From Phenylobacterium sp. RIFCSPHIGHO2_01_FULL_69_31 (GTDB lineage: Bacteria; Pseudomonadota; Alphaproteobacteria; Caulobacterales; Caulobacteraceae), in the NCBI RefSeq assembly GCF_001824475.1, contig NZ_MHXN01000016.1, positions 113,696 to 177,695 on the forward strand: a stretch of DNA of 64,000 bases. The letters run 5' to 3'. Both the position numbers and the translations under genes were made by a program. How positions within the stretch are numbered: the stretch's first letter is position 1; each line of letters opens with the position of its first letter. Of this stretch, positions 19,368 through 28,535 are shown piece after piece. Under the pieces are notes generated by a model, which was given only the letters and a program-made list of their open reading frames with translations, was not told where the DNA came from and made no database searches.

Positions 19368-19982
19368 TTACGCCGGGACCGGCGAGCGGGGCATGGCGGC
19401 GACGCCGGGGAGCGCCTCGAATCGCGCGATCCAGGCCCGGACGGCAGGGTAAGGGACGAGGTCCACGCCGCCTTCCGGCGCGCAGGCCACGTAGGGGTAG
19501 CAGGCCACGTCGGCGAGGGTCGGGCGGTCGCCGGCGAGCCAATCGGTTCCCGTGAGCGCCCCGTCCATGAAGCCCAGCAGCCGGGCGGCGACCGCCTGGG
19601 CGTCGGCAAGGTTGGTCTTGAGGCCGAACAGGTGGACGGCGCGCGCGTTGGCCGGACCGAAGCGGACCTCGCCCGCCGAGATGGAGAGCCACCGCTGGAC
19701 CCGCGCGGCCTCTACCGGCGTCTCCGGCAGCCACGCGCCGGAGGGATCGTAGCGCTTGGCCAGGTAGACGAGGATGGCGTTGGAGTCGGCCAGCACCACG
19801 TCGCCGTCCTCCAGGACGGGGATCTGACCCAGAGGGTTCAGGCGGCGGAAGGCGTCGGTGTCGCGCTGGTCGCGCCCGGCCTCCACCGTCGTGTACGGCA
19901 GGCCGAGGAGGCCCAGGAAGACGCCCACCTTGTGGACGTGGCCGGAGAGAGTGACGCCGTGCAGGCGGATCTGGCTGGTCAT
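19368..19982 (-). CDS. Glutathione S-transferase
   Basis: A 204-residue soluble GST. The N-terminal thioredoxin-like domain has the cis-Pro turn and glutathione gamma-glutamyl motif NPLGQIPVLEDGD followed by LADSNAILVYLA. The C-terminal helical domain carries DWLAGDRPTLADVACYPYV, the conserved N-capping and hydrophobic staple region. The electrophile substrate is not predictable. It is first gene of a likely GST - flavin oxidase operon and is divergent from a LysR regulator with a palindromic site between them. Confidence 0.92.
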   Translation of the reverse strand: MTSQIRLHGVTLSGHVHKVGVFLGLLGLPYTTVEAGRDQRDTDAFRRLNPLGQIPVLEDGDVVLADSNAILVYLAKRYDPSGAWLPETPVEAARVQRWLSISAGEVRFGPANARAVHLFGLKTNLADAQAVAARLLGFMDGALTGTDWLAGDRPTLADVACYPYVACAPEGGVDLVPYPAVRAWIARFEALPGVAAMPRSPVPA

Positions 19983-20029
19983 GACGACAAGCTAGACGTT
20001 GCGGATCTCGCACATAAGCAGGCAAGATC

Positions 20030-20044
20030 GCAAGTCAGACTTGC
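20030..20044. promoter_or_regulatory. 15-bp palindrome, probable LysR operator
   Basis: The sequence GCAAGTC-A-GACTTGC has perfect 7-base arms around one central base. It lies 14 bases before the LysR start codon and 47 bases before the divergent GST start, the usual place for autoregulation and control of a divergent target. A further GCAAG half-site lies just upstream at about 20022. LysR proteins bind imperfect dyads of about this size; binding is inferred. Confidence 0.55.
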
Positions 20045-20057
20045 AGAGAGTGGAATA

Positions 20058-20957
20058 ATGGACCGGCTGGACGAACTGGCGGTGTTCGTCGCCGTGCTGG
20101 AGACCGGGAGCCTCGCAGCCGCGGCGCGCCGGCTGCGCCGCTCGCCCGCCGCGGTGACGCGGACCTTGGCCGCGCTGGAGGGCCGGATCGGGGCGCGGCT
20201 GGTGGAGCGCACCACCCGCCGCCTTGCGGTGACCGAGGCCGGACGGCGGCTGGCCGACGAGGCGCGCACGGTCCTGGCCGCGTACGAGGCGGCGATGACC
20301 GGCGAGGACGATGGGCCGCTTCGGGGCATGTTGCGGATCAGCGCGCCGCTGGTGTTCGGCCGCCGCCACGTCGCCCCGCTGCTGGCCCGGTTCCTCGACG
20401 CCCACCCGCAGCTCGCCGCCGAGCTGGTGCTGAACGACCGCAACCTCGACATGATCGACGCGGGCCTGGACGTGGCGGTGCGGATCGGCGCCCTGGCCGA
20501 TTCCAGCCTGGTCGCCCGCCGGGTCGGGGAGGTTCGCCGGGTGGTGGTGGCCGCGCCGGCCTATCTCGCGCGTAGCGGAACGCCCGCCGGGCCGGCCGAC
20601 GTCGGCGAACACGACATCGTATATCCCAGCACCCAGCCCGGCCTGATCGAATGGCGCTTCGACGGGCCGCGCGGGAGCCAGACGGTGCGCCTGCGCCCGC
20701 GGCTGATGATCAACGCCATCGAGCCGGTGATCGCCGCGGCGGTCGAAGGCCGGGGCGTGACGCGGGTGTTTTCGTACCAGGTGGCCGATGAGCTGGCGGC
20801 TGGGCGGCTGGTTCGGCTGCTGGCGGCGTACGAGCCGGCGCCGATCCCGGTCCAGTTGGTCACGGTGACCGCGCGGCTGGCGCCGCCCCGGGTGCGGGCG
20901 TTCCTGGACTTCGCCGCCGAGAACCTCTCGCGGCTGCCGGTGATCCGCCCCGCCTGA
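20058..20957 (+). CDS. LysR-family transcriptional regulator
   Basis: A 299-residue regulator. The N-terminal winged helix-turn-helix is clear (about 1-60: LAVFVAVLETGSLAAAARRL, then SPAAVTRTLAALEGRIGARLVERTTR). Residues about 90-295 form the periplasmic-binding-protein-like effector domain. The subfamily resembles the many regulators beside single oxidoreductase or GST genes. It is divergent from the GST gene with a perfect palindrome in the 75-base gap, so it most likely controls GST and itself. The inducer is unknown. Confidence 0.92.
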   Translation: MDRLDELAVFVAVLETGSLAAAARRLRRSPAAVTRTLAALEGRIGARLVERTTRRLAVTEAGRRLADEARTVLAAYEAAMTGEDDGPLRGMLRISAPLVFGRRHVAPLLARFLDAHPQLAAELVLNDRNLDMIDAGLDVAVRIGALADSSLVARRVGEVRRVVVAAPAYLARSGTPAGPADVGEHDIVYPSTQPGLIEWRFDGPRGSQTVRLRPRLMINAIEPVIAAAVEGRGVTRVFSYQVADELAAGRLVRLLAAYEPAPIPVQLVTVTARLAPPRVRAFLDFAAENLSRLPVIRPA

Positions 20958-21029
20958 CCTCGCGTCACGGTTTCCAACGATAACCTTGGGCGCCATGCTC
21001 CCGCGCAACGAACGACGGGAGGATGTCCG

Positions 21030-22013
21030 ATGGCCCTGCACACCAAGCTCTGCGACTTGCTGGGGGTGAAGCACCCGATCATGCTGGCCGGCATGGGCGG
21101 GGTCTCGTACGCCGAACTGGCGGCGGCGGTGTCGAACGCCGGCGGCTACGGCGTGCTGGGCATGGCCGGCCGCGGGCCCGACTTCATCCGCGACCAGATG
21201 CGGCAGGTTAAGACGCTCACCGACAAGCCGTTCGGGGTCGACCTGCTGGCCGCCTCGCCGGAAAGCCTCACCGCCTCGGTGGACGTGATCATCGAGGAGG
21301 GCGCCTCCAGCTTCGTCGCTGGCCTCGGCGTGCCGATGCCGATCCTGGAGAAGCTGAAGAAGGCCGGTCTCAAGGTCATGGTCGTCTGCGGCGCGGTGAA
21401 GCACGCGGTGAAGGCCGAGCAGGCCGGCTGCGACGCGGTGATCTGCCAGGGCGGCGAGGGGGGCGGTCACACGGGCCTGGTCGGCACCATGCCTCTGGTG
21501 GCCCAGACGGTGGAGCAGGTGAAGATCCCGGTGGTGGCCGCCGGCGGCCTCTACGACGGCCGGGGCCTGGCGGCGGCGCTGAGCCTGGGCGCCGTGGGCG
21601 TCTGGATGGGCACCCGGTTCATCGCGTCGGCCGAGGCGCACGCGGGACAGATGTACCGCGACGTGATCGTGGAGGCCTCGGACGAGGACACCATCCGCAC
21701 CCGCAGCTATTCGGGCAAGCCGATGCGGGTGAAGAAGAACCCTTACGTCGAGGACTGGGAGACCCGCCCGGCCGAGATCCAGCCGTTCCCGCAGCAGGCG
21801 ATGCTGTCGACCCGCGAGGGCGTGATGGGCGGCATCGGCGGCCAGATCGAGGGGCTCGACATCGACCGTTCCTGCTTCGCCATGGGCCAGTCGGCCGGCG
21901 GGGTCCGGGACGTCCTGCCGGCGGCGGAGATCGTCGCGCGGATCATGGCCGAAGCCGAGGCCGCCATCGACCGCGTCTCGGCGATCCGGCGCGGCGCGGC
22001 GGTTCCGGCCTAA
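21030..22013 (+). CDS. Nitronate monooxygenase-like FMN protein (NPD family)
   Basis: A 327-residue TIM-barrel FMN enzyme. It has LGVKHPIMLAGMGGVSYAELAAAVSNAGGYG at the N-terminus, the catalytic/FMN loop CQGGEGGGHTG with its His, and VVAAGGLYDGRGLAAALSLGAVGVWMGTRF for phosphate binding. These features are shared by nitronate monooxygenase, 2-nitropropane dioxygenase and FabK-type enoyl reductases, and family members near degradative genes may act on other substrates. GGGAGG lies 8-13 bases before the ATG. It follows LysR by 72 bases on the same strand. Confidence 0.87.
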   Translation: MALHTKLCDLLGVKHPIMLAGMGGVSYAELAAAVSNAGGYGVLGMAGRGPDFIRDQMRQVKTLTDKPFGVDLLAASPESLTASVDVIIEEGASSFVAGLGVPMPILEKLKKAGLKVMVVCGAVKHAVKAEQAGCDAVICQGGEGGGHTGLVGTMPLVAQTVEQVKIPVVAAGGLYDGRGLAAALSLGAVGVWMGTRFIASAEAHAGQMYRDVIVEASDEDTIRTRSYSGKPMRVKKNPYVEDWETRPAEIQPFPQQAMLSTREGVMGGIGGQIEGLDIDRSCFAMGQSAGGVRDVLPAAEIVARIMAEAEAAIDRVSAIRRGAAVPA

Positions 22014-22076
22014 GCCGCCCGCAAAGCCGATTGACGTCCTGCCCGCTGGCCGGAGATCGCCAGACCGCTCTCGTCC

Positions 22077-23291
22077 CTAGCGATAGGGGTGAGGGTCGGT
22101 CCGGTAGTCGATCAGGCGGCCGTTGTGCTCGATCAGCACCGTCTCGGCGACGATACCTTCCCTCTCCATTTCCCGGACAATGTCGGCCGCCCTCCATTGT
22201 GTTGGGATGAGGACGGCCGCGGGTGGTTGGGTCTTCAGGACATCGCGAAACTGGATGATCTGGCCTACGCCTGGAACGTAGGTGCCGACCTTGGTGGGGT
22301 CGGAATCGACGACAAGCGGGAAGCGACAGGCGTCCAGTCCGAACTGGTGCATGAACGTCGCCCCCTTGCCGGTGCCGCCCCACACGGCGACCGTGGCGCC
22401 GCGGGCCGCGAGGGCGTCGATCTGGCGGGCGACGGCGGCGCGCGTCTCCGCGGCGCGGGCGTAAAAGCTGCTCGAGGATTGAGCGCGACGTTTCCGAGCG
22501 TCCGGGACGTCCAATCGGACCAATCCATAGACGACCTCGCCATCGTACCCATGTGACAACTCAAAGATGTCTCCGGCCCGCCCCATGAGAGTCCTGAAGG
22601 ACTCCGTCGAGAAATGCGAGACATGCTCGTAGAAGAAGTCCGCCAGCCGCCCGGTATCGAACACGCGGTCGATGCAGGGACTCTCAGCGAACAGCCATAC
22701 GTCCTTGTCGGCCTGCGATGCGCCCCATGCGAGTTGCTCGATGAGGGTCGCTGGAGCGGTCAGGTGTTCAATGACGTGCCGGACGACCACCGCATCCGGC
22801 CGGAATGCGGCGATGTCTTCCAGCGGATCGAACAGGCGGGCGTGGAATTCGAATCCCTGGCCGGTCTCCGGATGGGTGCTCGGGTCGAAACCGATGATCC
22901 GCGCCGCACCGCCGCAGGCGTTGGCCAGCGCACGGAGAAAGTGGCCCTCGCCGCAACCGATTTCGACAAGGGTGGGATTGGGAGGCATCTGTCGCACGAG
23001 CAGCTCACAGCTCTCGGCAAGATGGCCCTGCCAGATGACCCCGTTGTTGAACATCCGGTTCGGACTGTCCTTGTAGGGGACATCCTCGTACCGAAAACTG
23101 CGGTTCCACACGTGGGTGCAATTCGGGCACTGGACGAAATCGTGCGGAAGGCGCGCCATCGTCAGCGCCTCTTCGGTCGAGGCCGGCCATCCGAGTGTCG
23201 CCAAGGGATGACGTCCGCCATCGAGGAAGGGGACGGCGACGCTATGACCGCACACGGGGCAGGCCGCGGCGACGAGCTGGTGGACGGTCAC
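22077..23291 (-). CDS. SAM-dependent sugar C-methyltransferase-like protein
   Basis: A 404-residue three-part protein. An N-terminal zinc-binding domain has C11-x2-C14 (CPVCG) and a second CxxC (CPNC) about 42 residues later. A Rossmann methyltransferase domain follows with SAM motif I VEIGCGEGHFLRAL and the VVVRHVIEHL motif. The C-terminal domain has AVWGGTGKGATFMHQFG and resembles the second Rossmann domain of NDP-sugar C-methyltransferases such as TylC3. It probably methylates a nucleotide-activated sugar or a related polyketide-type substrate. Its ATG overlaps the stop of the upstream glycosyltransferase by 4 bases, so translation is likely coupled. Confidence 0.85.
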   Translation of the reverse strand: MTVHQLVAAACPVCGHSVAVPFLDGGRHPLATLGWPASTEEALTMARLPHDFVQCPNCTHVWNRSFRYEDVPYKDSPNRMFNNGVIWQGHLAESCELLVRQMPPNPTLVEIGCGEGHFLRALANACGGAARIIGFDPSTHPETGQGFEFHARLFDPLEDIAAFRPDAVVVRHVIEHLTAPATLIEQLAWGASQADKDVWLFAESPCIDRVFDTGRLADFFYEHVSHFSTESFRTLMGRAGDIFELSHGYDGEVVYGLVRLDVPDARKRRAQSSSSFYARAAETRAAVARQIDALAARGATVAVWGGTGKGATFMHQFGLDACRFPLVVDSDPTKVGTYVPGVGQIIQFRDVLKTQPPAAVLIPTQWRAADIVREMEREGIVAETVLIEHNGRLIDYRTDPHPYR

Positions 23292-25153
23292 GCAAAGGTC
23301 TCCGGATGCATCGGGCGCCAGCCTCTCTCAAGGCGATTGCCCGTCGCGGCGGCCTGGACGGCTGCGGTCAGGAACGCCTCGAACGCCCTGACGGCGAGGT
23401 CGTCGGCGAAGAGCTGCTGCTTCGCCTTCGCCAAGAGTTCACTCCGTAGGGAAGACCGTCGGTCAGCATCGCGACCCAATTCTACGGCGATCCTCGCGTA
23501 GTCGTCCGCGTCGCGCGCAATGGGCGGGTCCGCGATCTCCATCTGCGCGTAGGCCGCCGCCACGATGCGTCCGCGCATGAATCGCCCGGGCCAGGTGACG
23601 ATGGGAACGCCGGCCGCCATCCCCTCGTACAAGGTGTTGCCGCTGCCGAAGTGAAGCGGATCCAGCAGCACGTCGATGTGGGCGAGATGCGCCATGAACC
23701 CCTCGTGACTGAGCGGGGGGAGGAAATGCACGCGTTCGAGCAGGATCGGTTCCGACCGCGCCCACCGGGCGCGCAGGGCCGCTGTCCAAGACGGGTTGCG
23801 CGCCTGGATCAGGACGATCCGGGCCGTCGGATCCTGGCGACAGATCGAGCCCAGGACCGCGTCGAAGTCGGGATGGAACTTGAAGAGGCTCTGCGGGCAT
23901 CCATAGAGCGTGCCGCCCTCGGGTAAGCCCAGCGCGGCTCTTTCCACCACCGGGATTGGACCTGGCGCTTGGTAGTACGAGGGTAGGCGGGGCAGGAGCA
24001 CCAGCCGCTCCTGGTATTGGTCCTGCGCCTCCGGCGGTTCGGCGCTGTGGGCGGACAGGAAGTAGTCGATCGTCGACAGCCCGGTGGTGTCGGGATGGCC
24101 CCAACTGGTTGCCTGCACCGGCGCGAGACGGGCGCCGGCCAGGAAATAGGTTTGGGCGGCCATGCCAACGTCGGGGAAAAAGAGGACGTCCGGCCTCAAG
24201 GACCTGACGACGTCTCTCTGCGCCTCGGGCGCTGGCGGCAGCACCCGAGCGATGTCGGCGCCTTCGTCGAACCCAGCCCGGAAAGCACCCGCCCGGGAGT
24301 GCGAGCTGTGCAGCACGATCACCTCGAACAGGTTGCGGTCGAGGCGAGCGACGAGGCCACGATAAAGGCGTCCGATGGTGTGTTCCGAAAAGAATTCGGA
24401 GCAGAACACGACCCGTATCCGGCGCCCTTCGTCGGCGGGGGAGCGCCAATCGGCGGGCGCAGCTGCGCCGCTGCCGAACACACCTTTCGAGGTGAGAACC
24501 GCCGCCGTTTCGGTGACGAGGCCGCGATCATCCTCATTGTGGTAGGCAAGGTGGAACCAGGGCAGGCTCAACTTCTCGCCGCTGTAGGAAATGGAGGCTG
24601 TCGAGGCGGCGAACGCCTGGAGGCCCGCCGCATAGCTCTGACGCTGGTCCTGAATATCTTCCTGCGACGGCGCGATCGGCGACAGCGCCAAGTGGGCCTG
24701 CAAGGCGGTGTCGAGCGCCGGAGCGCGCGCAAAGACCCGCATCGCATAGGCCTTTGCCTCGTTGATCCGCCCGCTGTCCCGAGCGATCGTGGTCAGGTTC
24801 CGCAGGGCCTGCGGCTGTTCGGGCTGGAGCTCGAGTACGCGGCGGAAGCAGACCTCGGCCTCGCGGGGTCGCCGCATTTGGAGCAGCGCTCCGCCGAGAT
24901 TGCTCAGGGCGAAGACGTCGTCCGGCTGCAGCTGCAGCGCGCGCCGATAACATTGCTCCGCCAGCTGAGGGCGACCCAGGAGGGCGAACGTCAGGCCCAG
25001 TTCGGCGCGGACATCGGCGTCGTTCGGAAAGGCGGCCGCGCCCTGTTGCAGGATGGCGAGGGCTTCGGCGTGCTGGCCTACCCCCCGGAGAGCCGCGGCC
25101 GCCTTCCGGGCTGCAAGCGCGCTCGCCGGAGCGGAAGCTATCGAATCCTGCAT
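23288..25153 (-). CDS. TPR / OGT-like glycosyltransferase (GT41 type)
   Basis: A 621-residue protein with about three or four tetratricopeptide repeats at residues 20-150 (for example [28 protein letters not shown]) and a C-terminal domain resembling O-GlcNAc transferase (SPINDLY type). Typical stretches are [40 protein letters not shown] and [26 protein letters not shown]. It probably transfers a sugar to a protein, possibly flagellin, since Caulobacter FlmG has a comparable TPR plus glycosyltransferase layout; that link is inference. It is cytoplasmic, first in a two-gene operon with the methyltransferase, and divergent from the nucleotide-sugar decarboxylase gene. Confidence 0.85.
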   Translation of the reverse strand: MQDSIASAPASALAARKAAAALRGVGQHAEALAILQQGAAAFPNDADVRAELGLTFALLGRPQLAEQCYRRALQLQPDDVFALSNLGGALLQMRRPREAEVCFRRVLELQPEQPQALRNLTTIARDSGRINEAKAYAMRVFARAPALDTALQAHLALSPIAPSQEDIQDQRQSYAAGLQAFAASTASISYSGEKLSLPWFHLAYHNEDDRGLVTETAAVLTSKGVFGSGAAAPADWRSPADEGRRIRVVFCSEFFSEHTIGRLYRGLVARLDRNLFEVIVLHSSHSRAGAFRAGFDEGADIARVLPPAPEAQRDVVRSLRPDVLFFPDVGMAAQTYFLAGARLAPVQATSWGHPDTTGLSTIDYFLSAHSAEPPEAQDQYQERLVLLPRLPSYYQAPGPIPVVERAALGLPEGGTLYGCPQSLFKFHPDFDAVLGSICRQDPTARIVLIQARNPSWTAALRARWARSEPILLERVHFLPPLSHEGFMAHLAHIDVLLDPLHFGSGNTLYEGMAAGVPIVTWPGRFMRGRIVAAAYAQMEIADPPIARDADDYARIAVELGRDADRRSSLRSELLAKAKQQLFADDLAVRAFEAFLTAAVQAAATGNRLERGWRPMHPETFA

Positions 25154-25257
25154 CTAGCGTTTCGCCCTCGGGTTGCGCCGTGCCTCTAGCAGCCGACCTC
25201 GACTCCTGCGAGCGGAAGTCGGCAGATGTGGCGCGCCCATGGTTAGAGAAGAATCGA

Positions 25258-26211
25258 ATGCCGAGCAGCGACAGAGTTTTGGTGACGGGCGGCGCGGGCT
25301 TCATAGGCTCGTTTCTCTGCGAGCGGCTGCTGGCTGAGGGACGCGAGGTCCTGTGCGTGGACAACTTCTTCACCGGGCGCCGCGCGAACGTCGCGCACCT
25401 CTTGCAGAACCCGCGTTTCGAACTGATGCGGCACGACATCACCTTTCCCCTCTATGTCGAGGTGGACCGCATCTACAATTTCGCCTGCCCCGCGAGCCCC
25501 GTGTACTATCAGTTCGACCCCGTGCAGACGACCAAGGTCAGCGTGCACGGCGCGATAAACATGCTGGGCCTCGCCAAGCGCCTGAAGGCGCGCATTCTCC
25601 AGGCTTCGACGTCGGAGGTTTACGGCGATCCGACCCGTCACCCGCAGACCGAGGACTATTGGGGCAATGTAAATCCCATCGGGCCCCGGTCCTGCTACGA
25701 CGAGGGCAAGCGGTGCGCCGAGACTCTCTTTTTCGACTACTGGCGTCAGCACCAGCTCGAGATCAAGGTTGCGCGCATCTTCAATACCTATGGCCCGAGG
25801 ATGCATCCGAACGACGGGCGGGTCGTCTCGAACTTCGTCGTGCAAGCGCTCCGGGGCGAGCCGCTGGCGATCTATGGCGACGGCGGGCAGACGCGATCAT
25901 TCTGCTACGTGGACGACCTTGTCGAAGGCGTCTTGCGCCTCATGGAAGCCGAGGCTGCGATTGTCGGACCGATCAATCTGGGCAATCCGGACGAGATATC
26001 CATCCGCGACTTGGCCGCCCTGATCATCGATCTGACGGGCAGCCGCTCGTCGATCGTGTCGAAACCGCTGCCCACCGACGACCCACGCCAGCGACAGCCC
26101 GACATCGGTCTTGCGCGCGCGACACTGGACTGGGCTCCGTCGACCCCCCTCAGGGCGGGTCTTGAACGCACAATTGCGTACTTCGACGACACCTTGAGGC
26201 GTGGTCAGTAG
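25258..26211 (+). CDS. UDP-glucuronate decarboxylase-like NAD-dependent epimerase (UXS)
   Basis: A 317-residue extended short-chain dehydrogenase. It has the NAD motif TGGAGFIGS at 10-18, the [11 protein letters not shown] stretch, the UXS hallmark [12 protein letters not shown], the catalytic Y147-x3-K151 (YDEGK) and [21 protein letters not shown]. These are the signatures of UDP-xylose synthase, which converts UDP-glucuronate to UDP-xylose. The start at 25258 places the Rossmann motif at the normal distance; an upstream in-frame ATG adds an unrelated 26 residues. It is divergent from the glycosyltransferase operon and likely supplies an activated sugar. Confidence 0.88.
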   Translation: MPSSDRVLVTGGAGFIGSFLCERLLAEGREVLCVDNFFTGRRANVAHLLQNPRFELMRHDITFPLYVEVDRIYNFACPASPVYYQFDPVQTTKVSVHGAINMLGLAKRLKARILQASTSEVYGDPTRHPQTEDYWGNVNPIGPRSCYDEGKRCAETLFFDYWRQHQLEIKVARIFNTYGPRMHPNDGRVVSNFVVQALRGEPLAIYGDGGQTRSFCYVDDLVEGVLRLMEAEAAIVGPINLGNPDEISIRDLAALIIDLTGSRSSIVSKPLPTDDPRQRQPDIGLARATLDWAPSTPLRAGLERTIAYFDDTLRRGQ

Positions 26212-26262
26212 CGCCCCTCTCCCTCGCAATCCCGCCGCTCGCACCGCAGGTCCGACAGCCTC

Positions 26263-26820
26263 CTAAGCCGCCTCGGCCAGGTAGGCGACGGGGTCGCGCA
26301 GGAAGCCTCGGGCTTCGCCGAGGCAGCCCTGCCAGGCGGCGAGGTGGGTGACGGCGCTGTCTCTGGTGTCGGACTTCACCAGCATGGCGGCGTAGATGGC
26401 GTGCGCCTTGCCGGCCTTGTCCTGGTAGATGCGGCAGAAGACCGAGGTCTGGTTGAAGCCGTTGATCTGGGCCAGCGTCGGCGAGCCGCCGTCCAGCAGA
26501 CTGTCGAACAGCGCCGCCTGGCAGGAGCGCCCCTGCGGATTGCAGCCGGCGAACTGCAGCGAGAAGTTGGCCGCCGCGGAGGTGACGGTGACGAACACGG
26601 AGTCCGCTTCCTTGCGGCCGGTCTGCACCTTGGCGCCCGCCTCGCCCAGGATCGCCATCAGGTCCTGTGGGTTCTGCGCATCGTAGGGCGCGGCGGGCTT
26701 CGGCGCGGGCTTGGCCGGGGCGGCCTTGGCGGCGGGGGCCTTGGCTGCGCGCGCCTTGGGGGCCGGGGCGGCGGCGAGGCAGGCGAGGGCGGCCGGGACG
26801 AGCAGCAGGTGTCGGATCAT
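26263..26820 (-). CDS. YbjN-domain secreted protein
   Basis: A 185-residue protein with a signal peptide (about 1-25, ending in an Ala-rich AAPAPKARA region) and an Ala/Pro/Lys-rich linker up to residue 45. The rest resembles the YbjN fold, beginning with YDAQNPQDLMAILGEAGAKVQ and continuing with paired strands and FCRIYQDKAGKAHAIY. YbjN proteins resemble type III secretion chaperones in fold, but their role in secreted form is not known. Cysteines in GCNPQGRSC could form a disulfide. Divergent from the SPFH gene. Confidence 0.6.
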   Translation of the reverse strand: MIRHLLLVPAALACLAAAPAPKARAAKAPAAKAAPAKPAPKPAAPYDAQNPQDLMAILGEAGAKVQTGRKEADSVFVTVTSAAANFSLQFAGCNPQGRSCQAALFDSLLDGGSPTLAQINGFNQTSVFCRIYQDKAGKAHAIYAAMLVKSDTRDSAVTHLAAWQGCLGEARGFLRDPVAYLAEAA

Positions 26821-26929
26821 GGCGGACCGCTAACAGACCCTCGATCTGGGCGCGAGCATGTCCGTCCGGTTTCCGTGGCGGCCGGCCGCAACCCCCGATA
26901 AGCTCTGCGCGGTCTCTGGGGAGGGCAGG

Positions 26930-27904
26930 ATGGATATCGGGCTGATCGTCGCGCTGGTGTTCCTGGCGCTGGCGGTGGTGGTGGCGCTGGGCGCCATCAA
27001 GATCGTGCCGCAGGGGCGCGAGTACACCGTCGAACAGTTTGGCCGCTACACGCGCACCTTGAAGCCGGGCATCAGCTTCCTGACGCCGTTCGTCGAGGGT
27101 GTGGGCCGGCGGGTGAACATGATGGAGCAGGTCCTGGACGTGCCGCGCCAGGAGGTGATCACCAAGGACAATGTGATGGTCCAGGTGGACGCGATCGTCT
27201 TCATCCAGGTGATGGACGCCAGCCAGGCGGCCTACCGGGTGGACAACCTGAACTACGCCATCTCGCAGCTCACCATGACCAACCTGCGGACGGTGGTGGG
27301 CTCGATGGAGCTGGACGAGGTGCTGAGCCAGCGCGACCTGATCAACACCCGGCTGCTGGACGTCATCGACCAGGCCACGACGCCGTGGGGGGTGAAGGTG
27401 GCGCGGATCGAGATCAAGGACCTGACGCCGCCGCCCGACATCACCAACGCCATGGCCCGCCAGATGAAGGCCGAGCGCGAGCGGCGCGCGGTGATCACCG
27501 AGGCCGACGGCGAGAAGTCGGCCGCCATCGCCCGCGCCGAGGGCCAGAAGCAGTCCGCGATCCTGGAGGCCGAAGGCCGCAAGGAAGCCGCCTTCCGCGA
27601 CGCGGAGGCGCGGGAGCGCTCGGCCCAGGCCGAGGCCAAGGCCACGGAGCTGGTCTCCGACGCCATCGCCGCCGGCGACGTCAACGCCATCAACTATTTC
27701 GTGGCGCAGAAGTACGTGGAAGCGTTCGGCAAGCTGGCCGAGAGCCCGCAGCAGAAGACGGTGATCGTCCCGGCGGAGATGGGCGCCCTGGTGGGGACCG
27801 TCGGCGGGATCGGCGAGCTGGTGAAGGCCATCGGCGCCGACGGTCCGGCCGCGCCGCGGCCTCAGCCCCGGGGCCGGGGTTCGGTCCCTCCGACAGGAGC
27901 CTGA
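26930..27904 (+). CDS. SPFH/band 7 membrane protein (QmcA/stomatin-like)
   Basis: A 324-residue protein with one N-terminal membrane helix (about 4-24) followed by the SPFH domain, marked by GREYTVEQFGRYTRTLKPGISFLTPF, QEVITKDNVMVQVDAIVFIQ and the LDVIDQATTPWGVKVARIEIKDL block. A long Ala/Glu-rich coiled coil (about 190-255) drives oligomerisation, and the C-terminus is Pro-rich. Such proteins assemble into large membrane rings that organise membrane domains or regulate FtsH-type proteases. It is followed after 3 bases by nfeD, its usual partner. GGGGAGGGCAGG precedes the start. Confidence 0.93.
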   Translation: MDIGLIVALVFLALAVVVALGAIKIVPQGREYTVEQFGRYTRTLKPGISFLTPFVEGVGRRVNMMEQVLDVPRQEVITKDNVMVQVDAIVFIQVMDASQAAYRVDNLNYAISQLTMTNLRTVVGSMELDEVLSQRDLINTRLLDVIDQATTPWGVKVARIEIKDLTPPPDITNAMARQMKAERERRAVITEADGEKSAAIARAEGQKQSAILEAEGRKEAAFRDAEARERSAQAEAKATELVSDAIAAGDVNAINYFVAQKYVEAFGKLAESPQQKTVIVPAEMGALVGTVGGIGELVKAIGADGPAAPRPQPRGRGSVPPTGA

Positions 27905-27907
27905 GGC

Positions 27908-28366
27908 ATGGACGCGATCGCGGGCCTGCTGGCGGAACAGCCGTTCTGGATCTGGGCCGGCCTTGCCGCCGCGATTTTGGCGGTGGAGGTCGTGACCGGT
28001 TCGGGATGGCTGCTGTGGGCGTCGGCGTCGGCTGCGGCGACGGCGGCCGTGGTCGGTCTGGCGGACATCAGCCTGCCGACGGCCCTGCTTGTCTTCGCCC
28101 TGCTGACCATGGTCTCGACCCTGCTGGCGCGGCGCTACCTGCCACGCCAGGCCACGGCGCCCGCAGGCGACATCAACGACAATGTCGCGCGGCTGGTGGG
28201 CCATGAGGGCGCGGCGGTGACGGCCTTCGCCCGCGGCGCAGGCCGGGTCTTCATCGACGGCAAGGAGTGGGCGGCCGAGCTGGACGACGGCGAGGCGCTG
28301 GAGGCCGGGGCGAGCGTCAAGGTGGTGGGCGTGGAAGGCGCCCGCCTACGCGTGCGCCGCATCTGA
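27908..28366 (+). CDS. NfeD-family membrane protein
   Basis: A 152-residue short-form NfeD. Two or three hydrophobic helices cover about 12-75, and a C-terminal OB-fold (about 85-150) contains DNVARLVGHEGAAVTAF, GAGRVFIDGKEWAAELDDGEALEAGASVKVVGVEGARLRVR, the typical pattern. NfeD works with the SPFH protein encoded immediately upstream, from which it is separated by 3 bases. Confidence 0.92.
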   Translation: MDAIAGLLAEQPFWIWAGLAAAILAVEVVTGSGWLLWASASAAATAAVVGLADISLPTALLVFALLTMVSTLLARRYLPRQATAPAGDINDNVARLVGHEGAAVTAFARGAGRVFIDGKEWAAELDDGEALEAGASVKVVGVEGARLRVRRI

Positions 28367-28440
28367 CGCCGGGGCGGCTGCCGGAGCGTCGCCGAACGTG
28401 GTGCTGTCAAGCTAAGCCATTGGAAACAAGTCATAGTTCG

Positions 28441-28456
28441 GCCCGGTTCGCCGGGC
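28441..28456 (+). terminator. GC hairpin with TTCG tetraloop downstream of nfeD
   Basis: GCCCGG-TTCG-CCGGGC forms a perfect 6-bp stem with the very stable UUCG loop. It lies 75 bases after nfeD and just before the promoter of the next gene. No T run follows, so it is either a weak terminator or an RNA 3'-end stabiliser. Confidence 0.35.
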
Positions 28457-28459
28457 AGC

Positions 28460-28488
28460 TTGACCCCGACGACATGGCCGCGTTTATG
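28460..28488 (+). promoter_or_regulatory. Probable housekeeping promoter of the cysteine-repeat protein gene
   Basis: A -35 element TTGACC (28460-28465) and a -10 element TTTATG (28483-28488) are separated by 17 bases. The GTG start lies 48 bases downstream, leaving room for a short leader with AGGAGA. The local sequence after the -10 is unusually A-rich for this genome. Confidence 0.5.
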
Positions 28489-28535
28489 TGCCGCAAAATA
28501 ACGACCCCCCGGTCACGACCCAGGAGAAGACACAG

